Positions 38,046-50,100 of a stretch of 64,000 nt of DNA are shown here, piece after piece. The stretch lies in the NCBI RefSeq assembly GCF_040807025.1, contig NC_090954.1, forward strand, positions 878,001 to 942,000. Reading direction: 5' to 3'. Position 1 is the first letter of the stretch. Each line of letters begins with the position of its first letter. Both the position numbers and the translations under genes were made by a program. A model generated the notes under the pieces. That model ran no database searches, had not been told where the DNA came from, and saw nothing but the letters and a program-made list of their open reading frames with translations. Source of the stretch: Struthio camelus. Its lineage: Eukaryota > Chordata > Aves > Struthioniformes > Struthionidae.

Positions 38046-39140
38046 GATCGTAGGTTACTATTGGAGATGAAGAATGTTAACAATTGAATATAGTAGCTCT
38101 AAATCAGACTGGCAGGAATTCTGAACTCAAGTCACCATCCCAGATCAGGAGGAATTTGGCTAGTGAAACTGAGAGCTGAGCTCCTTGTTCCCTGTCTTCA
38201 CTACCAAATAACTTTTCTTTTCCACATGGTTTGTTCCAGGCTGGCAACTGGCAAAACAGAAGTGTGAAACATGAAAGTGAAAATAAATTCCTGTTTCATG
38301 CAAAAACAATTTTAATGTCAGCACAATAGTTTTTACAGGATGGAATAATACATATATCTGGCACTGAAGACTTTGTCAAGATCTATATTTTCCACCTGTT
38401 GCCCCCCACCACACTAGTAAGCTAATCTTATAGTGCACTTATTCTGCAACTCAGTTCTGTCATTTACACTTCCAGTGTATAAGGTGCAGTAACTCACTCA
38501 GCTCCAGTTAACTGAATTGATCTACAGACTACAAACCTAAACATTAGTGCTATATACTTAGACAAGTAATCCTCTGAAAACTTAAAATGTTAAACCTTTG
38601 CTGTTCAATTATGGTAATACAAAATAAATATCTTGCTGACTAATACAAAACAGAAAATGAAATTTTTTTGTTTATTGACTTTTTCTCCCTAATAGCATGT
38701 TAAATTGGAAAAAAAAAAACCCACCTTTTTAAAGAAAATGAGCTTCACATCATGGAAAAAATATTAAGCATAACTGAATTTGTACAGGTATCTTTGAACA
38801 ATAAACCAAATGTATATATTCTGTTTATTCTTCCTACCCATCACTAAATAAGGGGAGATTATATATTCTACTGTTTCTAAACATATGCACATAAGTCATT
38901 TTTGTTTTCTCCCTTCATAATGATGTTTGTAACATTTCATATTAATGTTTCCTGGGTGTAATGCAAAAAGAAGATGACAAAATTTAGTGGTCTGTCGTGC
39001 AGGTGATCAAGGTAAGTTACGTATCTAGTGATTCCTAATGTCTTTAAACTGTATTTAAGTTGGAACTTTGATATAAATAAAACTTTTATCTGCTTTTATT
39101 AAATGTATAGTCTTCACCAGTGTGACCGTTTCTAGGTTTC

Positions 39141-39339
39141 TTGCTCCCAGCGGGGCAAAACATTGAATTTCTCATTCCCAGAACTAGGTGCAGAAGAAGG
39201 GAAAGGGAGATATGAAGACATCCTTCCAGAATTTGGGACTGTGTTGTAGTTTAGAGAACAATTTGGTGGCATCTGCAGTTTGTGGTGACTTCCGTATGGC
39301 AAACCTTGCTTGTTCATACTGAAGGGGCCAGAGGGAAGG
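39141..39339 (+). repeat. Direct duplication, copy 1 (199 bp)
   Basis: Nearly identical to 39743-39942, offset 602 bp; I see one single-base indel and one substitution, both near the right end. This copy is bracketed by TTTCTAGGTTTC on the left (39129-39140) and TTTCTAGGTTTCTAGGTTTC on the right, resembling a target-site duplication. Confidence 0.9.
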
Positions 39340-39742
39340 TTTCTAGGTTTCTAGGTTTCAAATAATGGTTTCTGATCTCTTTACAACTTTCCATTTGAAA
39401 CAGGTACAATTACAGAAAGTGATAATTTATGCAAGCTTCCACTGAAGCTTTTTGGTAAGTCTTTACCTCTTCACTTTGGTTTCTAACTGCTGATTTTTCT
39501 GAGTATTTTGAAATGTTACTTTTAAAACAGGTGAGATATTGAGACTTAAGGCAAAAAAACTGAAAAACTTAAAAAGTCTGCAGCTATTATTACTTTTAAA
39601 ATATGTAGTTGCACAAATTAATTGCAATAACTCTATTGGGCAGTGGATAAACATTCTAAAAATCTTTATAAATGTACATATGAGCTCACTGATTTCTGGG
39701 CTGCTCTAGTATTTCCAGCTTAAAAATTTGGGGGTCAAAGTT

Positions 39743-39942
39743 TTGCTCCCAGCGGGGCAAAACATTGAATTTCTCATTCCCAGAACTAGGTGCAGAAGAA
39801 GGGAAAGGGAGATATGAAGACATCCTTCCAGAATTTGGGACTGTGTTGTAGTTTAGAGAACAATTTGGTGGCATCTGCAGTTTGTGGTGACTTCCGTATG
39901 GCAAACCTTGCTTGTTCCATACTGAAAGGGCCAGAGGGAAGG
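39743..39942 (+). repeat. Direct duplication, copy 2 (200 bp)
   Basis: Partner of copy 1. Its flanks (GGGGTCAAAGTT left, AAAGCAATGAG right) show no direct repeat, so this may be the donor locus. The near-identity implies a recent event or an assembly error. Confidence 0.9.
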
Positions 39943-42294
39943 AAAGCAATGAGTGATGGCTCTACAAAAGACTATTTATTCTCTCAGATTTTTATCTCTT
40001 AAGCTAATTTGTTGGGTTTTGTGCATTTAGATGAGATACTTGGCGTTTTAACTGTTTTTGTTTTGCTTTGTGACATGTGAAAAATTAAAGAGGATCAAGC
40101 CAGGAAATAAAACATTTAGAAATAAGTGCTCATTAAAACACCCGGTAACTAGGACTATATCATGGATTAGAAGTCTAAATGCAACACAGCCTAATTGTTT
40201 TTCCTAATGTTAGTTTTAAAAATGGCCTTTCTGATTCAGGGCAAAGTACTTGAAGCAGGAGAGAAAACATGCATTGCATATCATTTAGTCATGATGCATA
40301 ACAGAGTGGTCTGTCCAAGGCTATCTATCTGCTAATGGCAGAACAAAGTAAGCAAAGAGAAATGATATGTAAGCTTCCACCTGCTTCTCAAGATACCAAG
40401 AAAGGCTCTTTCTGATTTGTTCTGAACAGCACTGGAAACCACTAGACTTCCTCTAAAATCCTGTTGTGTTTGGAACAAAACCCTGCCTATCGTAAGACAT
40501 GAGCACTGCTCCGTCTAATTCTCAAGCCACATAGTTTCTTTTAGGTGTTGTCTTCCTAAATGTTAGTTTCTGTGTTCAGTTACAAGATACCAAAGGGAGA
40601 ATAGGGTGGTTGTGAGAGAGTAAAAGGTAAGTATCCGGTGTCCCACATATTGTCAGGCAAGGTTCTTCCCCGAGTCTCAAGTTCTTGGCATCATGTGATT
40701 GTATAAAAAACAAAACAAAAACCTCTTTTAACTTCCATTAAAGAAAAAAAAAGAGGAAAAAGGGGGAGGAGGAACCTCTTGAAATTATTATAATTCTCAA
40801 AAGCTCAGCAAGTGGAAGACAAAAATCACAAGCCAGTAGGGTTTATTTCATTGTTATCAAGCTACCTGTGGAGCTCACCATGTTTTTGAGCGTTTTGAGG
40901 TGGCAGTGCTTGTGTGATGTCAATGTAATCCTAGCGTGCGAAGCCTCAGTGTCCTCCTGCTGAAGTCAATGAAGTAAGTTTCTGGTAGCACCTCGCTAGC
41001 ATTTCTCAGTACCCAACAAGACGTGACCCTAAATATTTTGCCTGCATCCTCTTATATGACTCATGCCATCTGACCAAGGGAGAATTGGACCTTCTTCATC
41101 ACAGAGCAGATAGTGATCCTGATGGACACTTTAATTGACCCTAAGCCGCCAGGTCCTGGTTCTTGAGCTCCCAGGAGAACAGACAGGTTCTGTCTGAAGT
41201 AGCCTTGCAGAATTCTCTTCTGAGACAGAACATTATGATTAGTTGTATATACTGAATATTTGAATGTATTGAATATTGCCTCTCCCACGGAAAAGGGTGG
41301 AAGAGGTCATTTTGGGCCCCAGCTGTCCACTTCTTGAATGGATTGTGAGGCTGCTCTGATTCTCCCTCTGTATCTGAGACCAGTTGCTTTTGGCTAGGGT
41401 ACAGATGCATCCTTTGCATGAAATATGTGGAAATAATTCATTAAATATGTTTTCTTATTTCTGCCTTGTTTATTCGCAGTTCATCAGGAAACATGGCTGC
41501 AGTTCAAGCTCATGGGGGTAGGTTACTTACTGAAGAATTTCCAGGTTCCTGCAAGGCTAGGCAGGCAATTAAGGAAGAGCTGATGAATGATCTGCTTTGG
41601 GCTCCAATTCATTAACTAATCATAAAAAACGAGCAGATGGAAAAGAAGACCTATTCAAGAACTGAGAGAGGTTCATTAATGGTCTCTCTGTCCCAGTGCA
41701 CTACTTTTATTTGCTTTTCCTGGGCTCCTTTCCTGTGCTGTGCAGGCAGACAAGACACTCTATGGATGGTCAGAGCCTCTGTGATCAGCCTTCTCTTTTA
41801 CATTCAGCTTGGTAGGCAGAGAACAATATATTTTCATTATACAAATACATTACACCGCAGTACATCTGCAGTTGTATTTTGCCTCTCCTAATGTTATCTT
41901 CTTTGCACTCTGTACTTCATGTGATAATTTGTGGCTAAAACAGAAGACTGTGGACTTAGCAATTTAGCAAGCAGGGCCAGAGTGCTCCCTCTAGACCATC
42001 AAGACCTGAACAGAACTACAGAGATGACACATTCCTGGGGAGGGCGTGGATTGTCTTGCCCCTGGTGAGCTTTTCTAGCTAACTCAGGAATGACAGAATA
42101 GGGTCACAATACTGATGTCTAACCTCTCTTCTCTGGGGAAATTGGGCTGAAGAGAGTCTGGGGGATGAGAAGAGAGGAGAGTAGTTAAAAATTTATAGAA
42201 AGAGAACAGAAACCCTTGAAGAGCTCGCCCACCTTCATGTAAAGCTACCAGCCTCCTTTCAGCATGTGATGTCTCCCTTTTCATCGCTACCCAT

Positions 42295-42330
42295 AAAAAA
42301 AAAAAGGGGGGGGGGGAGGAGGGGGATAGA
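42295..42330 (+). repeat. Purine tract A11 G10 with GA-rich tail
   Basis: A-run passing straight into a G-run and a GGA-rich stretch; simple sequence, likely G-quadruplex prone. Confidence 0.8.
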
Positions 42331-45143
42331 AAGGGGAAGAGAGAATTGGATGAGAACAGCCAGAGGTGAAAAGGGATTCAGGTCAGCTGTTGCTCATGCA
42401 AAGTGCAGAGCAGAAGAGCTGAACCAAGAAAATGCTATGTTTGTTTATGGTAGAAGAACTCTGTGCATGGATGTTCCAATAAAGGTGATTAGAGTAATTG
42501 TTCTGGAATAGGGTCACTTTTGTTCTGGTGCACTTAGAAAATTGTTCCACTGTAGATCCAGTTGATGTTTTCCCTGACATGATTGGCTTCACTTCATGGA
42601 TGAGAACCACTTGTCTGGCATTCCTCGCTCAGAGCTCATAACCAAACCCCAGGTTAGCTCCTACGAGAGAGTCATCTTTAGCTTGGATTTTTGGATAAAA
42701 GATGTGAATTCTAGTCCCTTTTCCTTGACATGTCTCTTGGTGAAGTAACAACAGTAAAGATGCTATATCCTAGGAGCAAGGAGAGAAGCTTAGTAATACT
42801 TCAACCATTTTGCACAGTGGACTGCAATATTAAACAAGTAGGTGTATTTACAGCTAGGAGGGGCTGGACAATGGGAACAAGATGCTCATTAGATCTGTTG
42901 CTTTAAAATATGTCCTGTTTTGAGCTCTGTCTCCCTATGTATTTTGGATATATTTAGGGCATTTATCACCATAGCATCAAAGCACTGAAATATTCTATGA
43001 AAGAAACTGAGAGATCTGTCCCAAAATAGCTTCTCGCTATTTTACCAAAGTACCAATTTCACTGTCAGTATTTTCCTGTCATTGCTCATGACTGAATGTG
43101 TGTGTGTGCACATATGTAAGAGCTTTTTTCTTTCCTGATCAACCTGATGCTGTCACTCATCATAATACAGTGGGTTAAGGGCCAAGTCCAGATGAGACCT
43201 GTGGCGCTTTCTGGCGTCTTTGTGTTAAGTCTTCAGTACTATGTAATAGTCTGAACAGTTTTACAAGTTCCTCTGTGTGTATGGGGGCTACAAAACCTTA
43301 TTGCTGTTTATCCTCGTGTAAGAGGAAAAGGAGATTGTTTCATTCCATGAAGAGCAGTATTCAGAACTGACAACATTATGAGCTGGATCTGGCGATTGTG
43401 AGCCCAGACGTGCGGAAAGACTTTACAGCTTATTGAATCTTAAGGCATGCTTTAGATTTTGCTGATGCTCTTGGTATCCATTGAGGCTTAGTGCATCTGA
43501 CAAACGAGGCTACAGAACATGTTGCTGTACCTGTTTCCTCATATGTGGGCTTGGGTGGCAGGACTGAGGCATGAGAAATAGAGCTGCAGTCAGTTCTATA
43601 GATTGGTTTCCAAGTGCTTCATTTTGCATCCCCAGGCTGAACTTCAAATTCTTCATCATTGCCTTGTCTAACATGCCTGCCTTGTGTGGGAAAATTTGCC
43701 CCACTTGTGGATTAAATTTACAAGGTGACTTTACTTCAATATGTTTTTCTGTCTGAAGCCCCCAGTGAATTACAGTATGTTGTCTCCTTTTTGTTCCTCA
43801 TCTTTAAATACCTCTTTGCATGCAGATTGCCCTGAACTCCCTCCTGAGCTTCAGCAGTTATTGATGTGTTCTCCTCTGGTCTCAAGGGGTACTCTCTTTG
43901 AGGTCCTGATGAAACAGGCACCAGGGTCTACCCAGGGCAGGGTTAATTGCTAATAACAAGTGAAGATCTTTTATCAAAGCTGCTGCATTCTTCCCTGTTC
44001 GTCATCTCATTCCTGGCTCTTGAGGGATACTGAGCTCTTGTTGGAACAGATCGGCTCAGACCTGCCTGCTCTTTTTAAAGTGTAAAAGTTCAGGAAATAG
44101 TATCAGCCAGAGTCTGTATGCAGGAAGTCAATCTGTCCGTCCAGGTTCAGAAACAGGCTGTGCCCCTGGGAGCAAAAAACACTGGTTCCCCACCCTCTTC
44201 ACCACTCTCAATAAAGCCATATTCCACCCTACCCCCAGCTCTGGTTCGCACTCGAGGAGCTGAGGCGGTCTTCAGCTCTGGAGGACGTGGCCTCTGAGTA
44301 GGGCTTAAGGGGAGGCTCTGCACAGATGCCCTGAAGTGATTCCTGCAGGGAATCACTCGGTGTTTTGGATAGCTATGGCCCAAAGGGAGGACAGCATCCA
44401 AAAAGGTGTTTGCCACCTTCCCTCCAGAGCCTCAGTCAGCAAAAGCAGGTGGCTAGTCAGAGCTCAGTGCAATGCTTATGGTGTTTGCTGTCAGGCTTGT
44501 GGCCAGATATGGTTCACAGCAGCTTCAACTTTGGCTCAAGAAATAGTATAATCAAGGTAGTCACATTAGACTTTGACTGTCATATTATTATGAGATGAGG
44601 TTTTTTTTTTTTTGTTGAGGCAGTAAAATACAAAAGTTCCCCTTGCTTCTCTACATACGCTATCCCTTTTCTATATTCAGCTCTGCTTCGTGCTTTCTAT
44701 TGTGCCCTCTTCTTTACCAGCGCTTCTGTCTGCGGAATTAATTCTCATGTGTAGCTTCAATGTCCCATGCCACTGTCTTCAGTGAGTCTCCTGGGAGGTC
44801 AGCTATTGAAATCCATTAGTTACTACTTCAGCAGATTACAGATTAGGTCACACCAAGCAATCTATCCTTTCATTAGTATGCAGTAAATGATCATCTGGAG
44901 CCAGGCATGAGCAGGCACCCCTTCCTTTGCCTCTAAACTAACACTGTAAATTACAAAATGAGCTGATCCTGGAAATCTGAATGCATTTGGGAGAAGTGAA
45001 GTTGATCCTGGCTATAGAGCCAGTTTATGAGGCTTTCTGGTTTAGTTTTAAGGAAATGAGAGGAATCTTTAGCAAAGAACAGGCATATTTTCTCTGAAAT
45101 GTTTGATTGTCATTGGAGTGGCATCGAGAGCCATGTTTATCTT

Positions 45144-45149
45144 TTTATT
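45144..45149 (-). terminator. SH3RF2: Possible SH3RF2 poly(A) signal
   Basis: AATAAA on the minus strand about 1.7 kb past the stop. ATTAAA at 46060-46055 is a nearer but weaker alternative. Neither is supported beyond the hexamer. Confidence 0.25.
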
Positions 45150-46867
45150 TGCAACTTGCACCATTTTTTATAGCTGGGCAAAGTGCACATTTTTAATTTC
45201 ACAGAATCTTTCTTCAGTAGCTTAAATAGTGCAAGACAGCTCAACGTGAAGAACTTACTTGTTTACCACTTGTTTCTGTGCTATTGAAAAATCCCCTTTT
45301 TTGTGGGGTCAGGCAGAAGCCAGCTTCACAAAAAGAAGAATAGTCTGAAAAGGTAAAAGAATTAGTGCTGTAGGCTAATAAATGTTTTTATCCGTTCCAT
45401 TTTCTTAATTCCAAAAGAAAACTTCCTTCTCAGAGACTGTGCCAGTGCCTCAGAGAGTTTCTGTTGACCAATGGAATTAATTTCATGGGTTTTGGATGCA
45501 ATTAACCAAGGATGTTATTTTATAGCAGTTCTGGAAGAAGCACAACAACCGTTGTTAGGAGATCTAATGTTTGTTTTTTGTGGCTAGGATGGGAATTGGT
45601 GGTCTCTAAACCACCAATAAAAAGAAAGTGCAAAAAACAAAACCTGTTGTGCACCAGTTTGCTGAATAGCAGTCACAGTTGGCGGGCTGGGTACAGCTCT
45701 CCAATTCTTCTTATTTTTTGGTGGTTTCATAGGAGAACATCTGAAATAGAGGTCAGCTAAAAACTAGAGTTGGGGCTGCTGTGTCAGAAGGATGGTCTAT
45801 GGTATGGCAAACGCTGATTTCTGCTATTGTTTAGACAATGTTTCATGCATCTTAATGTAGACATAGACCCATAAATTCCATTTAGGATATTTATAAAAGC
45901 AATATCTAAATGGCTGGGTGGTGAAAAAAGAAGCACTGGACTGAACTGATGGACTGCTAGGAAGTAGCTGTCAGGTAATTAGAGGAAACCGGCCAACCAT
46001 GAGACGCAAGATCCAATACATCTGTCTGTAAAATCTGAATGACTGTCATAATGTTTTAATCCCTTTCTATTGTCCCTTTCCTCTCCAAATCACCTTTTAA
46101 ACTATATTCTAAGTTAAAACTCATGGACTAAAACCAAACAGAAAAGCAAGCAAGCAAGCAACCAAAAAAACCCTAACAAAAAAAATCTGAAGTGAAAACC
46201 CCTCAAAAGGGAGCTTGAGCATTCAGCCAGGAACTGACTGATCTATGATTTATAATTTCTTTACCCTGCAGAAGTAGGAAGGTAATGTAGCAGTGTTTTG
46301 ATCTCAGTGAGCTTTCCCGTAGTAGCCAGGAGATCAAAGCAAGTTTAACTACTTCTGATACCTGCACCCTTTCTTCCCTCTCCCACTCCTTCTCCAATTA
46401 TCTTACAAGCAGCCTTATATGACACCAAATAACATCCATTTTGTGGATGCCACAAACACAACTTCATGTTTCTCTGTGGTGTTTGCAGTAACCTGTGTAG
46501 CAATGGGGGTTCCTCTAGAATCGCTCAGCATGGCATGGGTATTTGATGCATTGACTGGTTGTGAAGGTGTAGTTTGAAGTATACCTCAGAAATAGGACTC
46601 TCCTATACAATGATAGATGTTGTCCCATCCTGCTTCCTCAGGAGCTCCCCAAGTTCTCCGAAAACCTCAAACTTGTGGATCCCGAGGGTGCCTGGCAGTG
46701 TGGCACATAGAGGCACAGGGAAACGGGGAGTATCTGACTCTAGCCTTGGGAGAGGGAAAGGGGTGGAGGTGGCAGGCTGGTGTGGAGTCCAAAGGATGCT
46801 CACCCCTCACAGAACAGAGGAGAGAAGCACATTTGTGAAGGAAAAGCAGGTAGAGGGAATTAGCCTG

Positions 46868-47170
46868 TCAGTTTGCAGAAATGCTGCTGTAGTTCTTTTT
46901 GATAGGGAAGGTCAGCTGTCCTGCCTGGCCAGAAAGGTCCAGCGATGATGCCTTTGGGTGCGATACCCTTCGCTGGTGCACAGGACTGGAGCTGATCCTG
47001 GGTGAGTACAGTACCGTCAGTTCAGTGCCCATCAGGTTTGCTTCTGACAAGAGAGCATCCGCTGCAGCTCCCTGCTCCATTTTGCCACGTGGCAGGCTCG
47101 GGGATGGCTGCAGGCTGTGCCTCTTGGATGGTGGAGGGCTGTAGTTCTGGAACCTCACTGTTTTCACTTG
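46868..47170 (-). CDS. SH3RF2: SH3RF2 terminal exon with PP1-docking motif
   Basis: Minus-strand acceptor gttctcattccag; stop TGA at 46870-46868. Encodes [20 protein letters not shown] and later [20 protein letters not shown], ending SSISAN. KTVRF fits the RVxF consensus for PP1 and is conserved with human [17 protein letters not shown]. Confidence 0.96.
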   Translation of the reverse strand, partial: QVKTVRFQNYSPPPSKRHSLQPSPSLPRGKMEQGAAADALLSEANLMGTELTVLYSPRISSSPVHQRRVSHPKASSLDLSGQAGQLTFPIKKNYSSISAN

Positions 47171-50100
47171 CTGGAATGAGAACAGGACCCGGAATGACAC
47201 TGGGAAAACAGAATGACCCTTAATTTTTGCTTAATCTGCTCTACAGAACCAGGATGTTGTGCTTCTACAGGAAAAGGCTGGTTTGTTCCCAGGGACAGAT
47301 GTCTGTGAAGAAGCAGTGTGTCCATCTGCCTGATGTGATGTGCAACTTATGGTACATGGAAGAAAACATCAGGAAATTACACAGCTTTGCATAGTAGCAT
47401 AATCACTAATTACAGCAGGGTATTACAAAGACCTATGAAAGCCAGTCTGAACAGCTATCACTGAAATTAGTGCAAGGAAATGAAGGGGGAGAACACTTGT
47501 TACTGTGAAACGGAGGAGAAAGTGTGGCCTCTCTCCTGCTGTGCCCTTTACAGAGAGCATGTACAAGGGTTTGTCTCTAGCTAATGTTCTTGGTAGAAGC
47601 TCCAAGCTTGTTTTTACTTTGAGATACTCATGGAGTTATTTGCTCTTTGGGTGCTACAGGAAGGGAAAGTTGTCACTAGGGCAGTTTCACAGATGGTATA
47701 AAATCATTCTGGAAATTTCACCCTTGTTGCTAGTAGGAAAGGAAATCTCTGTTCCAAACAGCTCATCCAAAGCTATTTGAAGTATGGAAGTGAAAGGAGC
47801 TGGGGGGGCGCACTGAATCTCTGTAGGGACCAGTCTAGTATAAGCTCTAGCACCCATTTCTGAGACATTTGCTACCGAATCTCTTAAGGATCTCAGTGGG
47901 ATTCTTACTTGATTTAAAAATTCGGAAAAAGTCTCAAGGTGCAGTCATGACTGAACATCAGATTATACTGAAAGGAATTGTGCAGCATCTCGCCTCTCCA
48001 AAGGGTTTAATTCGAACAGCAGACTGAGCAATACACAAATCTGATTTCTTAATGCAGGTACCAATCCAGCTATCCCATTATCAGAAGAAAGCCTAGTGAA
48101 AACTGAGCAAAGCCCTCTGGAAACTTGGCCCTTGGTCAGTACTGAGCTGACACTGAATGTCAGTCCCAAAAGGACTGGGAGGATATTCTGAAGGTAGCGG
48201 GTAACGTCTGGCCATACCTTTTCAGTGCTGTTCCGGGAAGTGTCTGGTTTCACTAGGATGGATGGTGGCGCTGATGCAGGTGGCTTTGGAGCAGTCTCAC
48301 TTTTTGCTGGAGGATCTTTGGCATCCAGGATCACTGAACTACATACAGAAGGAGTTTTGCTTTCCCCTCCTCTGACCACAGGTGCTGGTGAAGCATCATG
48401 GGACAAGTTTGGCCTTGTTCCTACATCAGTCATGGCAGCACCTGAAGGGATGTTGTGCGGCTGAGGGCTGATGTGCTGATAAAGCTGAAATTGCTGAGGT
48501 CGCAATGCAGTGGCAGGAAGACGCCTGAGAGAACCGGCAACATGAATAGGGGTTCCTGGCTGTCCAGGCCTCTGCAGAGATCCATCTGGGGAATAAGATC
48601 AGTTTGAAGAAGATAAAAGTTAACAGAAATTCAGTAGATCCCAAAAGGAAGAGGATATAATTGAAGCAACGATGCAGAAACGAACAGCAGTTTATATTTA
48701 TGTGTTAGCACCTGTTTGCAGTGGATGCTATCAGATTCACTGTCTGTTCTTGGGCCGGAGTTCCCGAGGTCTTGCCGACAGCCCATTGCTGAGGCACAAG
48801 GAATAGGCGTGCAGTAACGTGTTCTGTCTCCGTAGCCCTCTCCTAACAGACTGTTGCTCTGCTGAAAATTGACGAGGCTGATAAGCTTAAATTTTCCACC
48901 CCTCTGTATTGGCACAACAGCTACCACTGTGGCTCAATCTGCTTCCTGCTAATTTGTTGTACCAGGTTAGTTGTGTTATCATATTTTAGCCAAGGGGAGA
49001 TGGAGATGGAATGAACATCTCTCAGCTGCAAGTGCCTGATGGTAAACTGTTTGGATGTCTTCAATTTACTGCCTATTCTTTTTTCTTACAGCTGTTTGCC
49101 TGCCTTGCTGCTGTACTCTGAGGACCTTTTTCTGTAGGTGGAGTAGTCCCCCAAAATGACTGAGGCCTAAGAAATTCATAATTCTCCTGTCTTATGTAGG
49201 ACAGATTTAGTTTGAGTTTGCCTTGACTTCTGGACTGCAAATACACTGCAGAACTGCAAACACTGAAATGCGTTAATGCTGAACACTAGGTTGCGCTGTC
49301 ACAGCATGGCAATATTGGATTTTCCTACCTGACTCTTGAGTCAATGAGTCATGGCATTGACACTCCACTGGCTGAGCCTTGTCCCTGATGGGAGAAGGCA
49401 AGGATGCACTGGTATAGGAGTGGCTGCTGCATGGAAGGCACCGCAATATGTGGGTAGGATCAGATGTAACCCAGTAAAAAGGGCGAGGGAGGCTGCAGAG
49501 GTGGGTAGCTGTGGTAGACGATGCATGAGTATTTGTGCCACTAGCATGTGCTGATGTTGATGGGGGGACAGAAATCACTTCTCCTAGTAATTCTGTGCCC
49601 AAGCAGATCCCTAATTTGGGAATACCTGATTTTGTGAGGTGCTAAAGGCCTCCAATAAGGTATGGCGTGTTCTCAGTCCTCATGGTGTTCATAGGTGCTT
49701 TCTGCCCTTCTCTAATGTTTTCTTGCCAGATGCGTAATAACTGAGCCCTTGCACCTGATCCTTCCCAGCAGTCTTCTCAGTTTGGTACTGTTTGTTGTTT
49801 CTAATTTGACTGTTCCATCTGATACATACTTTACAAGCAACAAGGCTGGAAGGTGCACACTTTTCTTGTGTAGTTTCTTGCTGTTCACAAGATTGATTTT
49901 TGTTGTTGTTGTTGCTGTTGTTTTTTAAATAGATCCACACAGGGAAATGAATCTTTTAAAGTGAAACAACTTTTAAGGTAAATCCAATTTTGAGTCTAAA
50001 AACACTGACAATGGCCTTTGGAAATGAGCCTCACCCCCCCCACCAATGGCACTGCATATCTCCAGCAGCAGCTCTTACTGCAAGTATTAAAGAGTATGCC

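Larger units (their letters stand above)
37555..46867. other. Intergenic DNA between PLAC8L1 and SH3RF2 3' ends
   Basis: Convergent tail-to-tail interval of about 9 kb that must also hold the 3' UTRs of both genes. It contains the 200-bp direct duplication at 39.1-39.9 kb, an A11G10 purine tract at 42295-42330 and a MIR-like piece. No gene or RNA gene was recognised. Confidence 0.55.

Noticed and set aside
39141-39942. LTR pair of a miniature retroelement
   Set aside because: The repeats do not begin TG or end CA, and short flanking repeats surround only one copy, not the pair.
46574-46948. 124-codon plus-strand open frame
   Set aside because: Partly antisense to the SH3RF2 terminal exon and its 3' UTR; no recognisable protein.
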